Below, in pieces: positions 1 to 9,174 of a stretch of DNA of 64,000 nt (positions within the stretch are counted from its first letter, which is position 1; each line of letters begins with the position of its first letter). Origin of the DNA: Collinsella sp. (GTDB taxonomy: Bacteria; Actinomycetota; Coriobacteriia; Coriobacteriales; Coriobacteriaceae); NCBI GenBank assembly GCA_031296755.1, contig JAUMMZ010000058.1:34768-98767 (forward strand), read 5' to 3'. Made by a program: the position numbers and the translations under genes. The notes beneath the pieces are model-generated. The model ran no database searches. It was not told the origin of the DNA and saw nothing but the letters and a program-made list of their open reading frames with translations.

Positions 1-146
1 CGCAAAAAATGGTCGACGAGGAAATCGCCCAAGTCGAGGCAACGGGACTCAAGTGCCATCGCTATGGATTCTTCTCCCGTTCGGGCTTCGAAGCTGGCGA
101 AAGCGATCGAACCGTCTTCATCGACCTGCCGCAGATGTTTGGATAG
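1..146 (+). CDS. C-terminal end of an ATP-binding protein (AAA ATPase/DUF234 type), partial
   Basis: An open frame enters from the left edge and ends at TAG 144-146, encoding about 47 residues. The tail carries an FFSRSGF segment followed by an acidic stretch and FIDLPQMFG. This resembles the C-terminal nuclease-like region of the DUF234-containing ATPases that are abundant in Coriobacteriia and archaea. The ATPase core lies outside the window, so the assignment rests on this tail alone. The gene ends about 160 bases before the topoisomerase pair and is probably unrelated to it. Confidence 0.5.
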   Translation, partial: QKMVDEEIAQVEATGLKCHRYGFFSRSGFEAGESDRTVFIDLPQMFG

Positions 147-303
147 GACAGGACAGGTCCCTCCCGCATTCCAAGCATTCATTATCTAATCGAACGGTTG
201 TTCGATGGATTTCGTGTTGGTTGGAATCGTCTGTGGGCTGGGCTATGCTACCTTGACTATCTATATGACTTAAACGCAGCAAAGGAGCACCGAGAGAGCG
301 AGT

Positions 304-2301
304 ATGGCAAAAAACACCGCAAACTATGGTAACGACAGTATCCGCCAGCTCAAGGACGAGGAGCGCGTACGCCTGCGCCCTGCCGTCATCTTCGGCTCGG
401 ACGGACTCGATGGCTGCGCGCATGCCGCCTTCGAGATTCTGTCCAACGCCGTTGACGAGGCGCGCCAGGGCTACGGCAAGCTCATCACCCTTACCGCCTT
501 TCGCGATGGTTCCATTCAGGTAGAGGACAACGGCCGCGGCTGCCCGCTCGACTGGAACCCCTCCGAGAAGCGCTTTAACTGGGAACTCGTCTTTTGCGAG
601 CTCTACGCCGGCGGCAAATACAACAATAACCAGGGCGGCGACTACGACTTCTCGCTCGGCACCAACGGCCTGGGCTCATGCGCAACCCAGTACGCCTCCG
701 AATACATGGACGTCACGGTTTGGCGCGACGGCAACAAGTACTCCCTGCACTTTAAGAAGGGCAAGGTCGTCGGTGCCAAAAAGAAGGCACTCGAGATTGA
801 GCCCAGCGACGAGAACCGCACCGGCACCACCATCAAGTGGCGCCCCGATCTTGAGGTCTTTACCTCGATCAGCATTCCCCACGACTGGTATCGCGAGACC
901 ATGCGCCGCCAGGCCGTGGTCAACGCCAACGTGACCTTCCGCCTGTGCATCGAAGGTGACGATGGCGAGTTTTCCGAAGAGGATTTTTGCTATCCCAAGG
1001 GCATCGAAGACTACGTGCTCGAGAAGGTCGGTACCGACTACCTCACCGAGCCTTTCTTTATCGAGGCCGACCGTCGCGGTCGCGATCGCGAGGACCTGCC
1101 CGATTACAACGTGAAGATTACCGCGTGCATGTGCTTCTCGCGCACCTTCATGATGCAGGAGTACTACCACAACTCATCGTGGCTCGAGAATGGCGGCTCA
1201 CCCGAGAAGGCGGCCCGCAGCGCTCTGACCAGCGCCATCGATACCTACATTAAGCAACAGGGCAAATACAACAAAAACGAGAGCAGCATCAAATGGCAGG
1301 ACGTCCAGGACTGCCTGGTGCTGGTGACCAACTGCTTCTCCACCCAGACGTCCTATGAAAACCAGACTAAGAAGGCCATCAACAACCGCTTTATCCAGCA
1401 GGCTATGACGGCCTTCTTTAAGGAGCGCCTCTCGACTTACCTGATCGAGAACAAAGACGCCGCCAACAAGATCATGGAGCAGGTGCTCATCAACAAGCGC
1501 TCGCGCGAGAACGCCGAGAAGACGCGTCAGAGCATCAAGACCAACCTGCAGCAGAAGACCGACATGGCCAACCGCGTGCAGAAGTTCATCGACTGCCGCT
1601 CCAAGGACAAGAGCCGCCGCGAGATCTACATCGTAGAGGGCGACTCGGCAGCAGGCGCCATTCGTACCTCGCGCGATGCCGAGTTCCAGGGCGTTATGCC
1701 CGTCCGCGGTAAGATCCTCAACTGCCTGAAAGAGGACTACCCGCGCATCTTTAAGTCCGACATCATCATGGACCTTATGCGCGTGCTGGGCTGCGGTGTG
1801 GAGATCAAGGACAAGCGCATCAAGAACCTTGGTGCCTTTGACCTGGACAACCTCAACTGGAACAAGGTCATCATCTGTACGGACGCCGACGTCGACGGTT
1901 ATCACATCCGTACGCTCGTGCTCACCATGCTCTACCGCCTGGTGCCCACGCTTATCGACGAGGGTTACGTGTATATCGCCGAATCGCCGCTCTACGAGAT
2001 CAACTGCAAAGAGAAGACCTACTTTGCCTACACCGAGCTCGAGAAGAACGGCATCCTCAAGGAGATTGGCGACCAAAAGTGCTCCATCAACCGCTCCAAG
2101 GGTCTTGGTGAGAACGACCCGGACATGATGTGGCTCACCACCATGAATCCCGAGACGCGTCGTCTGATCAAGGTGGAGCCCGAGGACGTCACCAAGATGG
2201 AAACCATGTTCAACCTGTTGCTGGGCAACGACGAGGCAGGCCGCAAGCGCCATATCTCCGAGCACGGCAAGGAATATCTGGACCAGCTGGACCTGCAATA
2301 G
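304..2301 (+). CDS. Type II topoisomerase subunit B (GyrB/ParE family)
   Basis: A 665-residue ATPase subunit of a type II topoisomerase. The GHKL ATP-binding motifs are present in order: EILSNAVDEA, DNGRGCP near residue 80, and GTNGLGSCATQYAS near residue 120. The QTK switch-lysine loop follows near residue 355. The TOPRIM domain has EGDSAAGAIRTSRD and the metal-binding DADVDG near residue 530. Length and the missing GyrB insertions suit a ParE-like enzyme. The sequence is divergent, and calling it topoisomerase IV rather than a second gyrase is an inference. It lies 45 bases upstream of the partner A subunit, consistent with an operon. A purine-rich AAGGAG sits rather far upstream of the ATG. 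Confidence 0.9.
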   Translation: MAKNTANYGNDSIRQLKDEERVRLRPAVIFGSDGLDGCAHAAFEILSNAVDEARQGYGKLITLTAFRDGSIQVEDNGRGCPLDWNPSEKRFNWELVFCELYAGGKYNNNQGGDYDFSLGTNGLGSCATQYASEYMDVTVWRDGNKYSLHFKKGKVVGAKKKALEIEPSDENRTGTTIKWRPDLEVFTSISIPHDWYRETMRRQAVVNANVTFRLCIEGDDGEFSEEDFCYPKGIEDYVLEKVGTDYLTEPFFIEADRRGRDREDLPDYNVKITACMCFSRTFMMQEYYHNSSWLENGGSPEKAARSALTSAIDTYIKQQGKYNKNESSIKWQDVQDCLVLVTNCFSTQTSYENQTKKAINNRFIQQAMTAFFKERLSTYLIENKDAANKIMEQVLINKRSRENAEKTRQSIKTNLQQKTDMANRVQKFIDCRSKDKSRREIYIVEGDSAAGAIRTSRDAEFQGVMPVRGKILNCLKEDYPRIFKSDIIMDLMRVLGCGVEIKDKRIKNLGAFDLDNLNWNKVIICTDADVDGYHIRTLVLTMLYRLVPTLIDEGYVYIAESPLYEINCKEKTYFAYTELEKNGILKEIGDQKCSINRSKGLGENDPDMMWLTTMNPETRRLIKVEPEDVTKMETMFNLLLGNDEAGRKRHISEHGKEYLDQLDLQ

Positions 2302-2346
2302 CAGCAAATCGATAACGACGGCCCATAAGAAGTTCAAGAGGAAATC

Positions 2347-4587
2347 GTGGCAAAGAAGAAGACGAAGAACCAGCCAAAGAAAAAGCAGGTCAACGCCGAA
2401 AACGTCATCGGCCTGCACTCCGAGGTCACCGACCAGCCGATCACGCAGACGCTCGAGGTCAACTACATGCCCTACGCCATGAGCGTCAACGTCTCGCGTG
2501 CGTTCCCCGAGATCGACGGTTTTAAGCCCTCGCACCGCAAGCTGCTCTACACCATGTACAAGATGGGTCTGCTCAAGGGCGAGCGCCAGAAGAGCGCCAA
2601 CATCGTGGGTCAGACCATGAAGCTCAACCCGCACGGCGACGCCGCGATCTACGAGACGATGGTGCGCCTGGCGACGGGCAACGAAGCGCTGCTTGCCCCC
2701 TTCGTAGAGTCGAAGGGCAACTTTGGCAAGTACTATTCGGGCGACCTGAGCTACGCCGCCTCGCGTTATACCGAGGCCAAGCTCTCCCCCATCAGCGCCG
2801 AGATCTTCAAGGACATCGACAAGGATCCGGTCGACTTCGTCGACAGCTACGACGGCGCCATGAAGGAGCCGCGCCTGCTGCCCACCACGTTTCCCAACAT
2901 CCTTGTCTCGGCCAATAAGGGCATCGGCGTCGCCATGGCATCCGACATCTGCGGCTTCAACCTCAACGAGGTCTGTACTGCCACCATGCACTACCTGCAG
3001 GATCCCGACTGCGACCTGCTCGAGTACATGCCCATGCCCGACTTCTCGACCGGCGGCGAGATTATCTACCGTCGCGAGGAGATGGAGAAGATCATCGAGA
3101 CCGGCCTTGGCAGCTTCCAGATTCGCTCCCGCTGGCGCTGGATTCCCGAAGAGCGCATCATCGAGGTGTACGAGATTCCCTACACCACCAAGACCGATGT
3201 CATCATCGAGCGCATCGTCAAGCTCTCCAAGGAGGGCAAGGTCAAGGAGATCGCCGACATCCGCGATGAGACCGACCTTTCGGGTCTGCGCATCGCCATC
3301 GACCTTAAGCGCGGCGTCGACCCCGACAAGCTCATGGCCAAGCTCTATCGCTCGACCACGCTGCAGGATTCGTTCTCGTGCAACTTCAACGTGCTGGTCG
3401 ATGGTTACCCTCGCGTTATGGGCGTGCGCCAGATTCTGCACGAGTGGGTCAAGTGGCGTATTGAGTCCACGCGTCGCCGCATTAACTTTGACCTGGGCAA
3501 AAAGTCCGAGCGCCTGCACCTGCTGCACGGCCTCGAGGCGATCTTGCTCGACATCGACAAGGCCATCGCCATCATCCGCGGCACCAAGCTCGAAGCCGAG
3601 GTCGTGCCCAACCTTATGAAGGGTTTCGACATCGACGAGACCCAGGCCGAGTTTGTTGCCGAGCTTAAGCTCCGCAACATCAACGAGGAGTACATCCTCA
3701 ACCGCACCAAGGACATTGCCAAGCTTGAGGGCGAGATTGCCGAGCTTGAGGAGATCCTCTCCAGCGAGGAGAACATCAAGAAGGTCATCAGCGACGAGCT
3801 GGCCGCGGTCAACAAGAAGTACGTGATGCCGCGCCGCACGGGCAGGATCGAGCCCCACGAGGTCATCGAGGTAAGCCTGGAGCCCGAGGTCGAGGAGTAC
3901 CCGGTTACCATCATGCTCTCGCGCGATGGCTATCTTAAGAAGATGACGGACCGCGTGCTCAAGAAGGCGACCACGCTCAAGTACAAGGACGGCGACAAAC
4001 CCTTTATCGAGTTCCCGTCCTCCAACACCCACGAGTTGCTGGTCTTTACCAACAAGAGCCAGGTGTACAAGTGCAAGGTTGCGGCGTTTGAGGATACCAA
4101 GTCGGCCCAGCTGGGCTCGTACCTGCCGACCGATCTTGAGATGGAACCCGACGAGAGCGTCATCTGGGTCATCGACCCCGAAGACTACAAGGCCGACGTG
4201 TTGTTCGTCTTTGAGAACGGCCGCGTGGTGCGCGTCGCGCTTTCTGGATACGTCACCAAGACCAACCGCAAACGCCTCAAGAACGCCATCTACGGCGGCA
4301 GCAAGCTGCTGTATGCCCAGGTGCTCAACACAGATCGTGACATCGCGCTGGTCTCGAGCGACTATCGCCTGATGAACTTCAACACGTCGCTGCTCAAGAC
4401 CAAGACGACCACCAACACGCAGGGCGTCCAAGCCTTTACGGCCAAGAAGGGCCGCTCGGTCACCACCGTCGGCACAACCGAGGAGATTCTTGGCGCCGGC
4501 GTCTCGGCCGAGAAGTTCACCGCGCAGAGCCTCCCCTCAGCCGGTGCCCTCATGAAGGAAAACGACATGCCGAGTTTGTTTGATTAG
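2347..4587 (+). CDS. Type II topoisomerase subunit A (GyrA/ParC family)
   Basis: A 746-residue DNA breakage-reunion subunit starting at GTG with AGAGG about five bases upstream. The winged-helix region has the catalytic Arg-Tyr in AASRYTEAKLSP near residue 145, and the quinolone-region block HPHGDAAIYE is near residue 95. A long coiled-coil tower follows, with a C-terminal beta-pinwheel-like region beginning around residue 520 (VTIMLSRDGYLKKM). A Lys-rich N-terminal extension precedes the usual start of the family. With the upstream B subunit it should form a heterotetramer that relaxes or decatenates DNA at the expense of ATP. The pair is divergent from the textbook enzymes, so the gyrase versus topoisomerase IV choice is left open. 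Confidence 0.9.
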   Translation: MAKKKTKNQPKKKQVNAENVIGLHSEVTDQPITQTLEVNYMPYAMSVNVSRAFPEIDGFKPSHRKLLYTMYKMGLLKGERQKSANIVGQTMKLNPHGDAAIYETMVRLATGNEALLAPFVESKGNFGKYYSGDLSYAASRYTEAKLSPISAEIFKDIDKDPVDFVDSYDGAMKEPRLLPTTFPNILVSANKGIGVAMASDICGFNLNEVCTATMHYLQDPDCDLLEYMPMPDFSTGGEIIYRREEMEKIIETGLGSFQIRSRWRWIPEERIIEVYEIPYTTKTDVIIERIVKLSKEGKVKEIADIRDETDLSGLRIAIDLKRGVDPDKLMAKLYRSTTLQDSFSCNFNVLVDGYPRVMGVRQILHEWVKWRIESTRRRINFDLGKKSERLHLLHGLEAILLDIDKAIAIIRGTKLEAEVVPNLMKGFDIDETQAEFVAELKLRNINEEYILNRTKDIAKLEGEIAELEEILSSEENIKKVISDELAAVNKKYVMPRRTGRIEPHEVIEVSLEPEVEEYPVTIMLSRDGYLKKMTDRVLKKATTLKYKDGDKPFIEFPSSNTHELLVFTNKSQVYKCKVAAFEDTKSAQLGSYLPTDLEMEPDESVIWVIDPEDYKADVLFVFENGRVVRVALSGYVTKTNRKRLKNAIYGGSKLLYAQVLNTDRDIALVSSDYRLMNFNTSLLKTKTTTNTQGVQAFTAKKGRSVTTVGTTEEILGAGVSAEKFTAQSLPSAGALMKENDMPSLFD

Positions 4588-4620
4588 GACGACGGCAGAA
4601 CCGCCATAGTTTTACAAAGC

Positions 4621-4663
4621 AGCGGGGCCCGGAGCGCAGCAATATCGCGCCCCGGGCCCCGCT
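4621..4663 (+). terminator. GC-rich hairpin after the topoisomerase pair
   Basis: A 12-bp stem (AGCGGGGCCCGG pairing with CCGGGCCCCGCT) encloses a 19-base loop that can pair further. It starts 34 bases after the A-subunit stop. There is no clear T-tract, so it may be a bidirectional or Rho-assisted terminator. Confidence 0.6.
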
Positions 4664-4729
4664 CGTTGCGGAGGTCATCCTCGGAAATGTCGACGATACG
4701 GGGGCTTCCCGCACCGTCCTAAGCCGTTA

Positions 4730-4785
4730 GCAAAACTCGCAAAAGTTAGCAAAAGTTGCAAAAATTAGCAAAACTTGCAAAGGAG
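4730..4785 (+). repeat. Six phased GCAAAA repeats ahead of a decayed ATPase gene
   Basis: Six consecutive units begin GCAAA(A) with lengths 9, 10, 9, 10, 9 and 9. The last merges into the ribosome binding site (GCAAAGGAG) of the following gene. Spacing near 9.5 bp puts the A-tracts almost on the same helical face, suggesting curved DNA or a multi-site operator. Function is not known. Confidence 0.75.
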
Positions 4786-4790
4786 CTACC

Positions 4791-5465
4791 ATGCAGTGCA
4801 GCAAGAGCCCCTTTACCCCGACGTTCCGAAGCGTCCCTCCCTTTCTAGCGGGTCGCGAACACATCCTCCGTGATATCAACCGTGGCTTTATCAACGGCCC
4901 GGGAGACCCCAACCTGTCGACCATTTTTACGGGCGCAAGAGGAACGGGTAAGACGGCGCTTCTCTCGCTCCTTTCAAAAACGGCGCTTGAACACGGCTGA
5001 ATCGCAGCAAATGTCTCCCGCCATGCCAGGCATGCTCGAAGATATTATCGAGCGAACCAAAGAAGCGGCAGATAGCTACCTTTCACAGTCTCACGCGCGC
5101 ATGAACGGCGTTCAAATTGGTCCAGTGGGCATCGATTGGACATATGTTCAAGAAGCCCAGGGCAACTGGCGCACGTGCATGAATGGCATCTTCAGGCAAC
5201 TCGAGAAGCATGGCATCGGGCTTCTCTCGAAACGACCTATCGGGAGCTTTCCGATAAAGATATTGAGTTTTTGCTCACGATGCTGCCCGATTCTGGCCCC
5301 AGCAGGGTCTCGGAGATAGCCAAGCGTATGGGCGTCGCAAGCAACTATGCAAGCCAATACAAGCGCCGCCTCCTCGAGGACGGCGTCATCGGAGAGCGCG
5401 GGCGTGGTCTCGTTGGCTTTGACATCCCCGCATTCAGGGAGTTCCTGAGCGAGAAGGCCTCCTAG
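4791..5465 (+). pseudogene. Decayed ATP-binding protein (P-loop plus winged-helix C-terminus)
   Basis: The ATG at 4791 follows a good GGAG site. The N-terminus has an intact Walker A (GARGTGKT) but stops at TGA near 4997. Reading through as Trp gives HGWIAANVS, and then a frameshift is needed to continue into AMPGMLEDIIERT. A second break near 5222 joins a GNWRTCMNGIFRQLEKHGIG segment, in a different frame, to the winged-helix end (LSDKDIEFLLTMLPDSGPSRV). The Walker B region expected between them is absent, pointing to an internal deletion. One stop, one frameshift and a deletion make function unlikely. The family is a Coriobacteriia AAA ATPase group of unknown role. Confidence 0.75.
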
Positions 5466-5573
5466 CACGCCAAGATTGTCCGCAAGGGCAACGGCGTATG
5501 GCAATCAACGATTCACCTGGCAAGGACGGCAAGCATTTCCGCCAACGCTGATTGCCATGCGCTCCTCTTGTCC

Positions 5574-6104
5574 TTAGGCGAGCTTGCGGGCGAGCTCTCG
5601 CACCCCTTCCAACTTGGGCGACGATGCCATGCTGTCGCGCTCGGTCATACCGCTGATGGTGACAATGCCCTGGTCCCCCCACTTGCAGTATGCGCAGGTT
5701 GACTTGTACATGGCGATCGCCGCGTCATAGACACCCTCGCTGTGACTATCGAGCAAAAGAGCCGTCTTGGTGAACGGAAATCCCGTGGCACCGAAGGCGT
5801 ACAGACGGTCGATGGCGGCCTTTTCCTGCGCGGTGATATCGAACCAGTAGATAGGCGAGGCGAAGACGACCATATCTGCGTCTTTCAGCGACTCGATCAC
5901 ACCGGCCATGTCATCCTTCTGCACGCAGACGCCCTCATGGGCGAAGCAGTACTGGCATCCCAAGCAGCCGGCAATCTTTTTGCTGGCAACGCGGACGACC
6001 TCGACCGTATTGCCGCCCTCACGCGCAGTCTCGGCAAACGCCTCGACCATGGTGTCGGTATTGGCGCCCTTACGCGGACTACCACTCAATACAACGATAT
6101 TCAT
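5574..6104 (-). CDS. Flavodoxin-fold NAD(P)H-dependent FMN reductase family protein
   Basis: A 176-residue protein of the NADPH-dependent FMN reductase/WrbA-like superfamily. The N-terminal beta strand and phosphate-binding loop MNIVVLSGSPRKGANT is typical of FMN binding. A CLGCQYC motif near residue 47 is shared with the multimeric flavodoxin subgroup that often sits beside iron-sulfur partners. ASPIYWFDITAQEKAAIDRLY near residue 84 is the second flavin-contact segment. It is expected to be a soluble two-electron reductase acting on quinones, flavins or nitro-compounds, with the physiological substrate unknown. It is transcribed alone, converging on the ATPase pseudogene. Confidence 0.85.
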   Translation of the reverse strand: MNIVVLSGSPRKGANTDTMVEAFAETAREGGNTVEVVRVASKKIAGCLGCQYCFAHEGVCVQKDDMAGVIESLKDADMVVFASPIYWFDITAQEKAAIDRLYAFGATGFPFTKTALLLDSHSEGVYDAAIAMYKSTCAYCKWGDQGIVTISGMTERDSMASSPKLEGVRELARKLA

Positions 6105-6338
6105 AGGATTCCCTCTCCTTCATGCTGCAGGCGCGCAGCATGTTTTCTTGTAACCAAAACGAATGGAGTTAATCAATCGCCTCGTTTCAGCTACTCCCAC
6201 TTAGTAATAGGAGCCACTGGTCAAAAGCCTGTCAACATCAAAACAAGTTCTCAATCTATCGATTCTACGTGAGGCAATGGTCCTCATTTGATACCCGCGC
6301 TGTTTGCACACTTGGGAGCAAAGGGATCTGGCCACCAC

Positions 6339-6677
6339 TCAAATAAGATCACCGCCATCTTGCATAAACGACGCCATGTTAAGGTGCCTGACGCCATCCC
6401 TCTCCTGCAATAGAGGATCAAGCGTGAACAAGTAGCGCGGATACCCATCCCTGATGTGGCCGAACGGCCTGTACTCGCGCTCCTCGACGCCTCTGTCGGC
6501 AATCGACATAGAGACCTGGATGTAGGCGTAAGCATTGCGCCTACGAGCGATGAACTCACACTCGAGCTTCCCAATACGGCCCACAGAAAGCTCGTACCCG
6601 CGCGATGCAAGATAGAGGTAGATCTTCACGTCGGTATATACGCAAGATGCACCCCTTTTTCTCAGCGTCCATTTCAT
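6339..6677 (-). pseudogene. C-terminal remnant of an AAA/DUF4143-type ATPase
   Basis: The frame encodes GYELSVGRIGKLECEFIARR, then AYIQVSMSIAD, EREYRPFGHIRD and YPRYLFTLDPLL. This is the conserved end of the AAA_14/DUF4143 ATPase family, including its PD-(D/E)XK-like strand pattern. Everything N-terminal to it is missing. The homologous part stops within about 60-100 bases of the first guaA-like attachment core at 6728, so an island boundary may have removed the front of the gene. The ATG at the right end is probably fortuitous. Confidence 0.65.
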
Positions 6678-6727
6678 CAGTTATGGGGGTACTTTTTTAC
6701 ATTTTATAAAAAAGCGTACCGATAACT

Positions 6728-6738
6728 TATTCCCACTC
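6728..6738. other. guaA-type attachment core, copy A (left-most)
   Basis: TATTCCCACTC, which on the minus strand reads Glu-Trp-Glu-stop, matches the 3' end of guaA (copy at 49581). It marks the outer left edge of the island array. The flank (gggggta ... taccgataact) resembles the left flank of copy B. Confidence 0.65.
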
Positions 6739-7603
6739 AGTTTCGAAAATCGAATGGTTTTGAAGTTTCGAAAGCGGCAGAGCACCATGCATAAGGGCAT
6801 GTTGGGATCCGCACCAGTAAAACAGGAATTGACTCACGCGAGAAGGCGCCGCCCCGTCGCCTCGATGCGTGCGACAGGCAGATTAGGTTTGGGGAGTAGA
6901 ACGGCCCTTGCGCGAGGCGTGAATTGTAATCGATAAAGCCGAGCTTTGAGAACATGCGGTTTATCTCGTCGAACGTTGAGTCAACAGGGGCTTGCGCCCC
7001 GTCGGCCGACTTGGCGACGCCCATGTCCATGATGCCGGGCACAAGTGTGAATGCGCCACGTGGAGGCGAAGGGGCCACCCGAAAGGTCGATGGTAAGCGA
7101 GCACCAGAGGTCAAGGTAGTCCTCGCCTTCCGGGTTTGTGAGGTCGAGGGCGAGTGCCCCTCCCTCGGTCGCGTACAGTGGCGGCAGGCACTCGGCCAGC
7201 TCCTCGGTCATAAGCGCTTGCATGTCCGTCTCCCTCCGGGCCACGTCGGACCCCTAGAATCTTCGCCCCGTGGGCAAAGCCTCGGCGCGCCCCATGGCAT
7301 CTCGGCTTTGCCCCCTGCAATGTCGCGCAGCGGAGACACCACCTGAGACGGATGTCGATGCATCGAACCCGAGACCGGGCGCGGCGGCGGGGAGCCTCTC
7401 GCGCGAACAATCTGCTCGATCCTGCCGCACCCATCTTAAAAAAGTTCGAAAAACGTTCAATCGTACGACATCCGTCGAACAGTCGGGGGTACACACCGCT
7501 ACAGAAGGCCCACGGAACGGGGGGGCGAGATGGTCGGCGACGGGTTCAAGGCACTCTCCGGCCCCACGCTCCGCTAGGGAGGGCGTCGGGAGGGGAGGCC
7601 GTA
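6739..7603. other. 865-base stretch with a possible decayed minus-strand gene
   Basis: Minus-strand frames spanning about 6930-7223 can be joined by one frameshift near 7075. They give LMTEELAECLPPLYATEG, then an acidic DLTNPEGEDYLDLW segment, then LVPGIMDMGVAKSADG and DSTFDEINRMFSKLGFIDYN. This reads like a real but broken protein; I do not recognise the family. From about 7245 to 7590 I see no gene. An AT-rich patch near 7437-7480 may hold the promoter of the PH-domain gene. Confidence 0.35.
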
Positions 7604-8065
7604 ATGGGCGAGAAGGGCGAGCGGCCGGAGCGGGTGTTCCCCGGCAGGACAGACCCGTGGTTCATAGCGGCCATGGTGATTGTGGCGGGCGGTTTATCCG
7701 CGGCGTGTATCGCGTGTTTCCTGAGCTCGAGTCCCGCGCTCCTATGGGGCTGGCTCGCGCTGCTGCCCGTCCCGGCCCTCGTGGCCCTGGCCGCCCTTCC
7801 CGTCCGCAGCAACCGCCTCGAGCTCTACGGCGACCGCCTCGTCGTCGTGTACGCTGGGATGCGTTCGGTGATACCCTACGCCCACGTGCGGGGCGTAGGG
7901 CGCACCAGGACGCTCTGGGCGGGGACGGCCAACTCGCTCGACCGCGTCTATATCGAGGCGCCCTACGACGGCGACGCCATCGTCTCGGTGACCGACAACG
8001 ATGCCCTCGTGGCAGAGCTCGAGCGTAGGTGCGGCCTGCGGCCCGGCTGCGAACAAGGCAACTAG
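7604..8065 (+). CDS. PH-domain-like membrane protein
   Basis: A 153-residue protein starting at ATG 7604 with AGGGGAGG seven bases upstream. Two predicted transmembrane helices (FIAAMVIVAGGLSAACIACF and a second around LLGWLALLPVPALVALAAL) form a hairpin. A soluble segment follows with the bacterial PH-like pattern NRLELYGDRLVVVYAGMRSVIPYAHVRGV. This layout is usual for bPH-domain proteins of unknown function. The gene lies in the first small island unit between attachment cores A and B. It is immediately followed by the yjdF fragment, whose reading frame overlaps its end. Confidence 0.7.
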   Translation: MGEKGERPERVFPGRTDPWFIAAMVIVAGGLSAACIACFLSSSPALLWGWLALLPVPALVALAALPVRSNRLELYGDRLVVVYAGMRSVIPYAHVRGVGRTRTLWAGTANSLDRVYIEAPYDGDAIVSVTDNDALVAELERRCGLRPGCEQGN

Positions 8066-8105
8066 CTTCGCAGGGCGGCTATCAACGACTTGCTGCTCAT
8101 CGTCA

Positions 8106-8492
8106 TATCACGACGGTCAATTCTGGGTCGGGCTGGCGGAGCTCGTCGAGGGCGGAAGGTATGGCGTCGCCCGCATCGTCTTCGGCGCAGAACCGTCCAA
8201 TGAGGAAATCCTGCAATTCGTTACAAGCAAATGGGCGAAGTTCGCGTTCTTCGGTGACGAGGCCACTGAAACAAGCAAACCCGCGAAGAACCCCAAGCGG
8301 CGCGCTCGCGAGGCAGCGAAAGCCCTTAAACGGCCCGCGGTGAGCACCAAGGCACAACAGGCGCTCGCGGCACAGCGGGAAGCGATGAAGCGGGAGTCGG
8401 CTCAAGCAAGAAGTCAGCGTCGCGCGGATGAGGCGGAGACGCGCTTCGAGCAGCGAAAGTTGAAGCGCAAGCAGAAACATCGCGGGCATTGA
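8106..8492 (+). pseudogene. YjdF fragment lacking its start and riboswitch leader
   Basis: From YHDGQFWVGLAE to the C-terminal Lys/Arg-rich tail this frame matches the complete yjdF copy at 18719-19138 almost residue for residue. The first ten or so codons, the ribosome binding site and the leader RNA are missing. The sequence to the left belongs to the PH-domain gene, so the join is abrupt. The leader and first codons exist separately at 12840-12982. Translation could only occur by fusion or read-through, so it is probably inactive. Confidence 0.8.
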
Positions 8493-8513
8493 TCGCTATT
8501 TGCAGCAAGGCAA

Positions 8514-8561
8514 ACCATATACAGCAGCGGCGCCAGTTCCACTTGAAGCCGACGCCGCGTA
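8514..8561 (+). repeat. Unit-end hairpin, copy 1 (degenerate)
   Basis: cagcagcggcg, then a central ttccacttgaag, then cgccgcg. This is a weakened version of the hairpins at 11968-12001 and 19164-19195, which share cagcag at the left foot and a central TTNNATTGAAA-like loop. It follows the yjdF fragment just as the intact copy follows full-length yjdF. Confidence 0.5.
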
Positions 8562-8700
8562 AACGCTGATGGTGACGGCCATGCACGGGCACGGGCGCGC
8601 CACCGCACTTCACAGCTTGTTTCTCAAGTATTTGGGACGCACACGCGGCGTTCAAAAATGTGGAGCGACGCCGCATGACTCGAGACTGAGCCGAGGTGCC

Positions 8701-9150
8701 CTACTTCTCGCCCTCCAGCAGCCCCACGATGCGGTCGATGTCGACGGCAAAGCGAGGCCTTCCCTCGCGCTCGTAGCGGTCGAGGTATGCCTGGCACTCG
8801 GAGACAATGCGCTTGGTGTTGCCGTCGATGATGCGCTGGAGCGTCTCGTAGTAGGCCGAGCCCTCGGTCCTGAAGCGGCGCTGGTAGGCCTTGGTTATGG
8901 GGAACATCTTGATGTAGTGGATGCCGTGGCGGCAGCCGGGGCGCGTCGTGGGGCGGGGTGGCAGTGCAAAGTATTGGTCTTTGGGCACGTTGGGGGCGAT
9001 GTTAGAACGCAGCGGCACGGCGAAGTCCCTGCGCTTTCCGCGGAAACGCAGCCTCACCACCACGATGCAGGGGCGATTGTGCTTAAGCATGAGCTCGCGG
9101 TCGCCCTCGACGAGGTCGAAGAAGTCCTGGGAGATGGATACAATCTTCAC
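8701..9150 (-). CDS. ToxN/AbiQ-like endoribonuclease toxin (candidate type III toxin)
   Basis: With the GTG at 9150, preceded by GGGGGCGA, the product is 149 residues. The N-terminus KIVSISQDFFDLVEGD and then RPCIVVVRLRFRGKRRDFAVPLRSN follow the ToxN layout: a KFYxISxxY start, and a G-V-V-L strand followed by A-P-L-x-S. A later HYIKMFPI segment and the helical C-terminus with repeated Tyr and Arg also fit. ToxN enzymes cleave RNA and are held inactive by a small repetitive RNA encoded just upstream. Here the upstream region (9175-9243) is strongly structured. Similarity is to the family pattern, not to one close homologue, so the call is moderate. An extended GTG start at 9243 would read through the structured RNA and is less likely. 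Confidence 0.5.
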   Translation of the reverse strand: MKIVSISQDFFDLVEGDRELMLKHNRPCIVVVRLRFRGKRRDFAVPLRSNIAPNVPKDQYFALPPRPTTRPGCRHGIHYIKMFPITKAYQRRFRTEGSAYYETLQRIIDGNTKRIVSECQAYLDRYEREGRPRFAVDIDRIVGLLEGEK

Positions 9151-9174
9151 CGGTTCGCCCCCTTCATACGAAAC

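Noticed and set aside
1198..4431. Minus-strand open frame of 1077 codons opposite the topoisomerase pair
   Set aside because: It lies entirely antisense to two strong enzyme genes and its product is a Leu/Val/Asp-rich sequence typical of reading GC-biased codons backwards.
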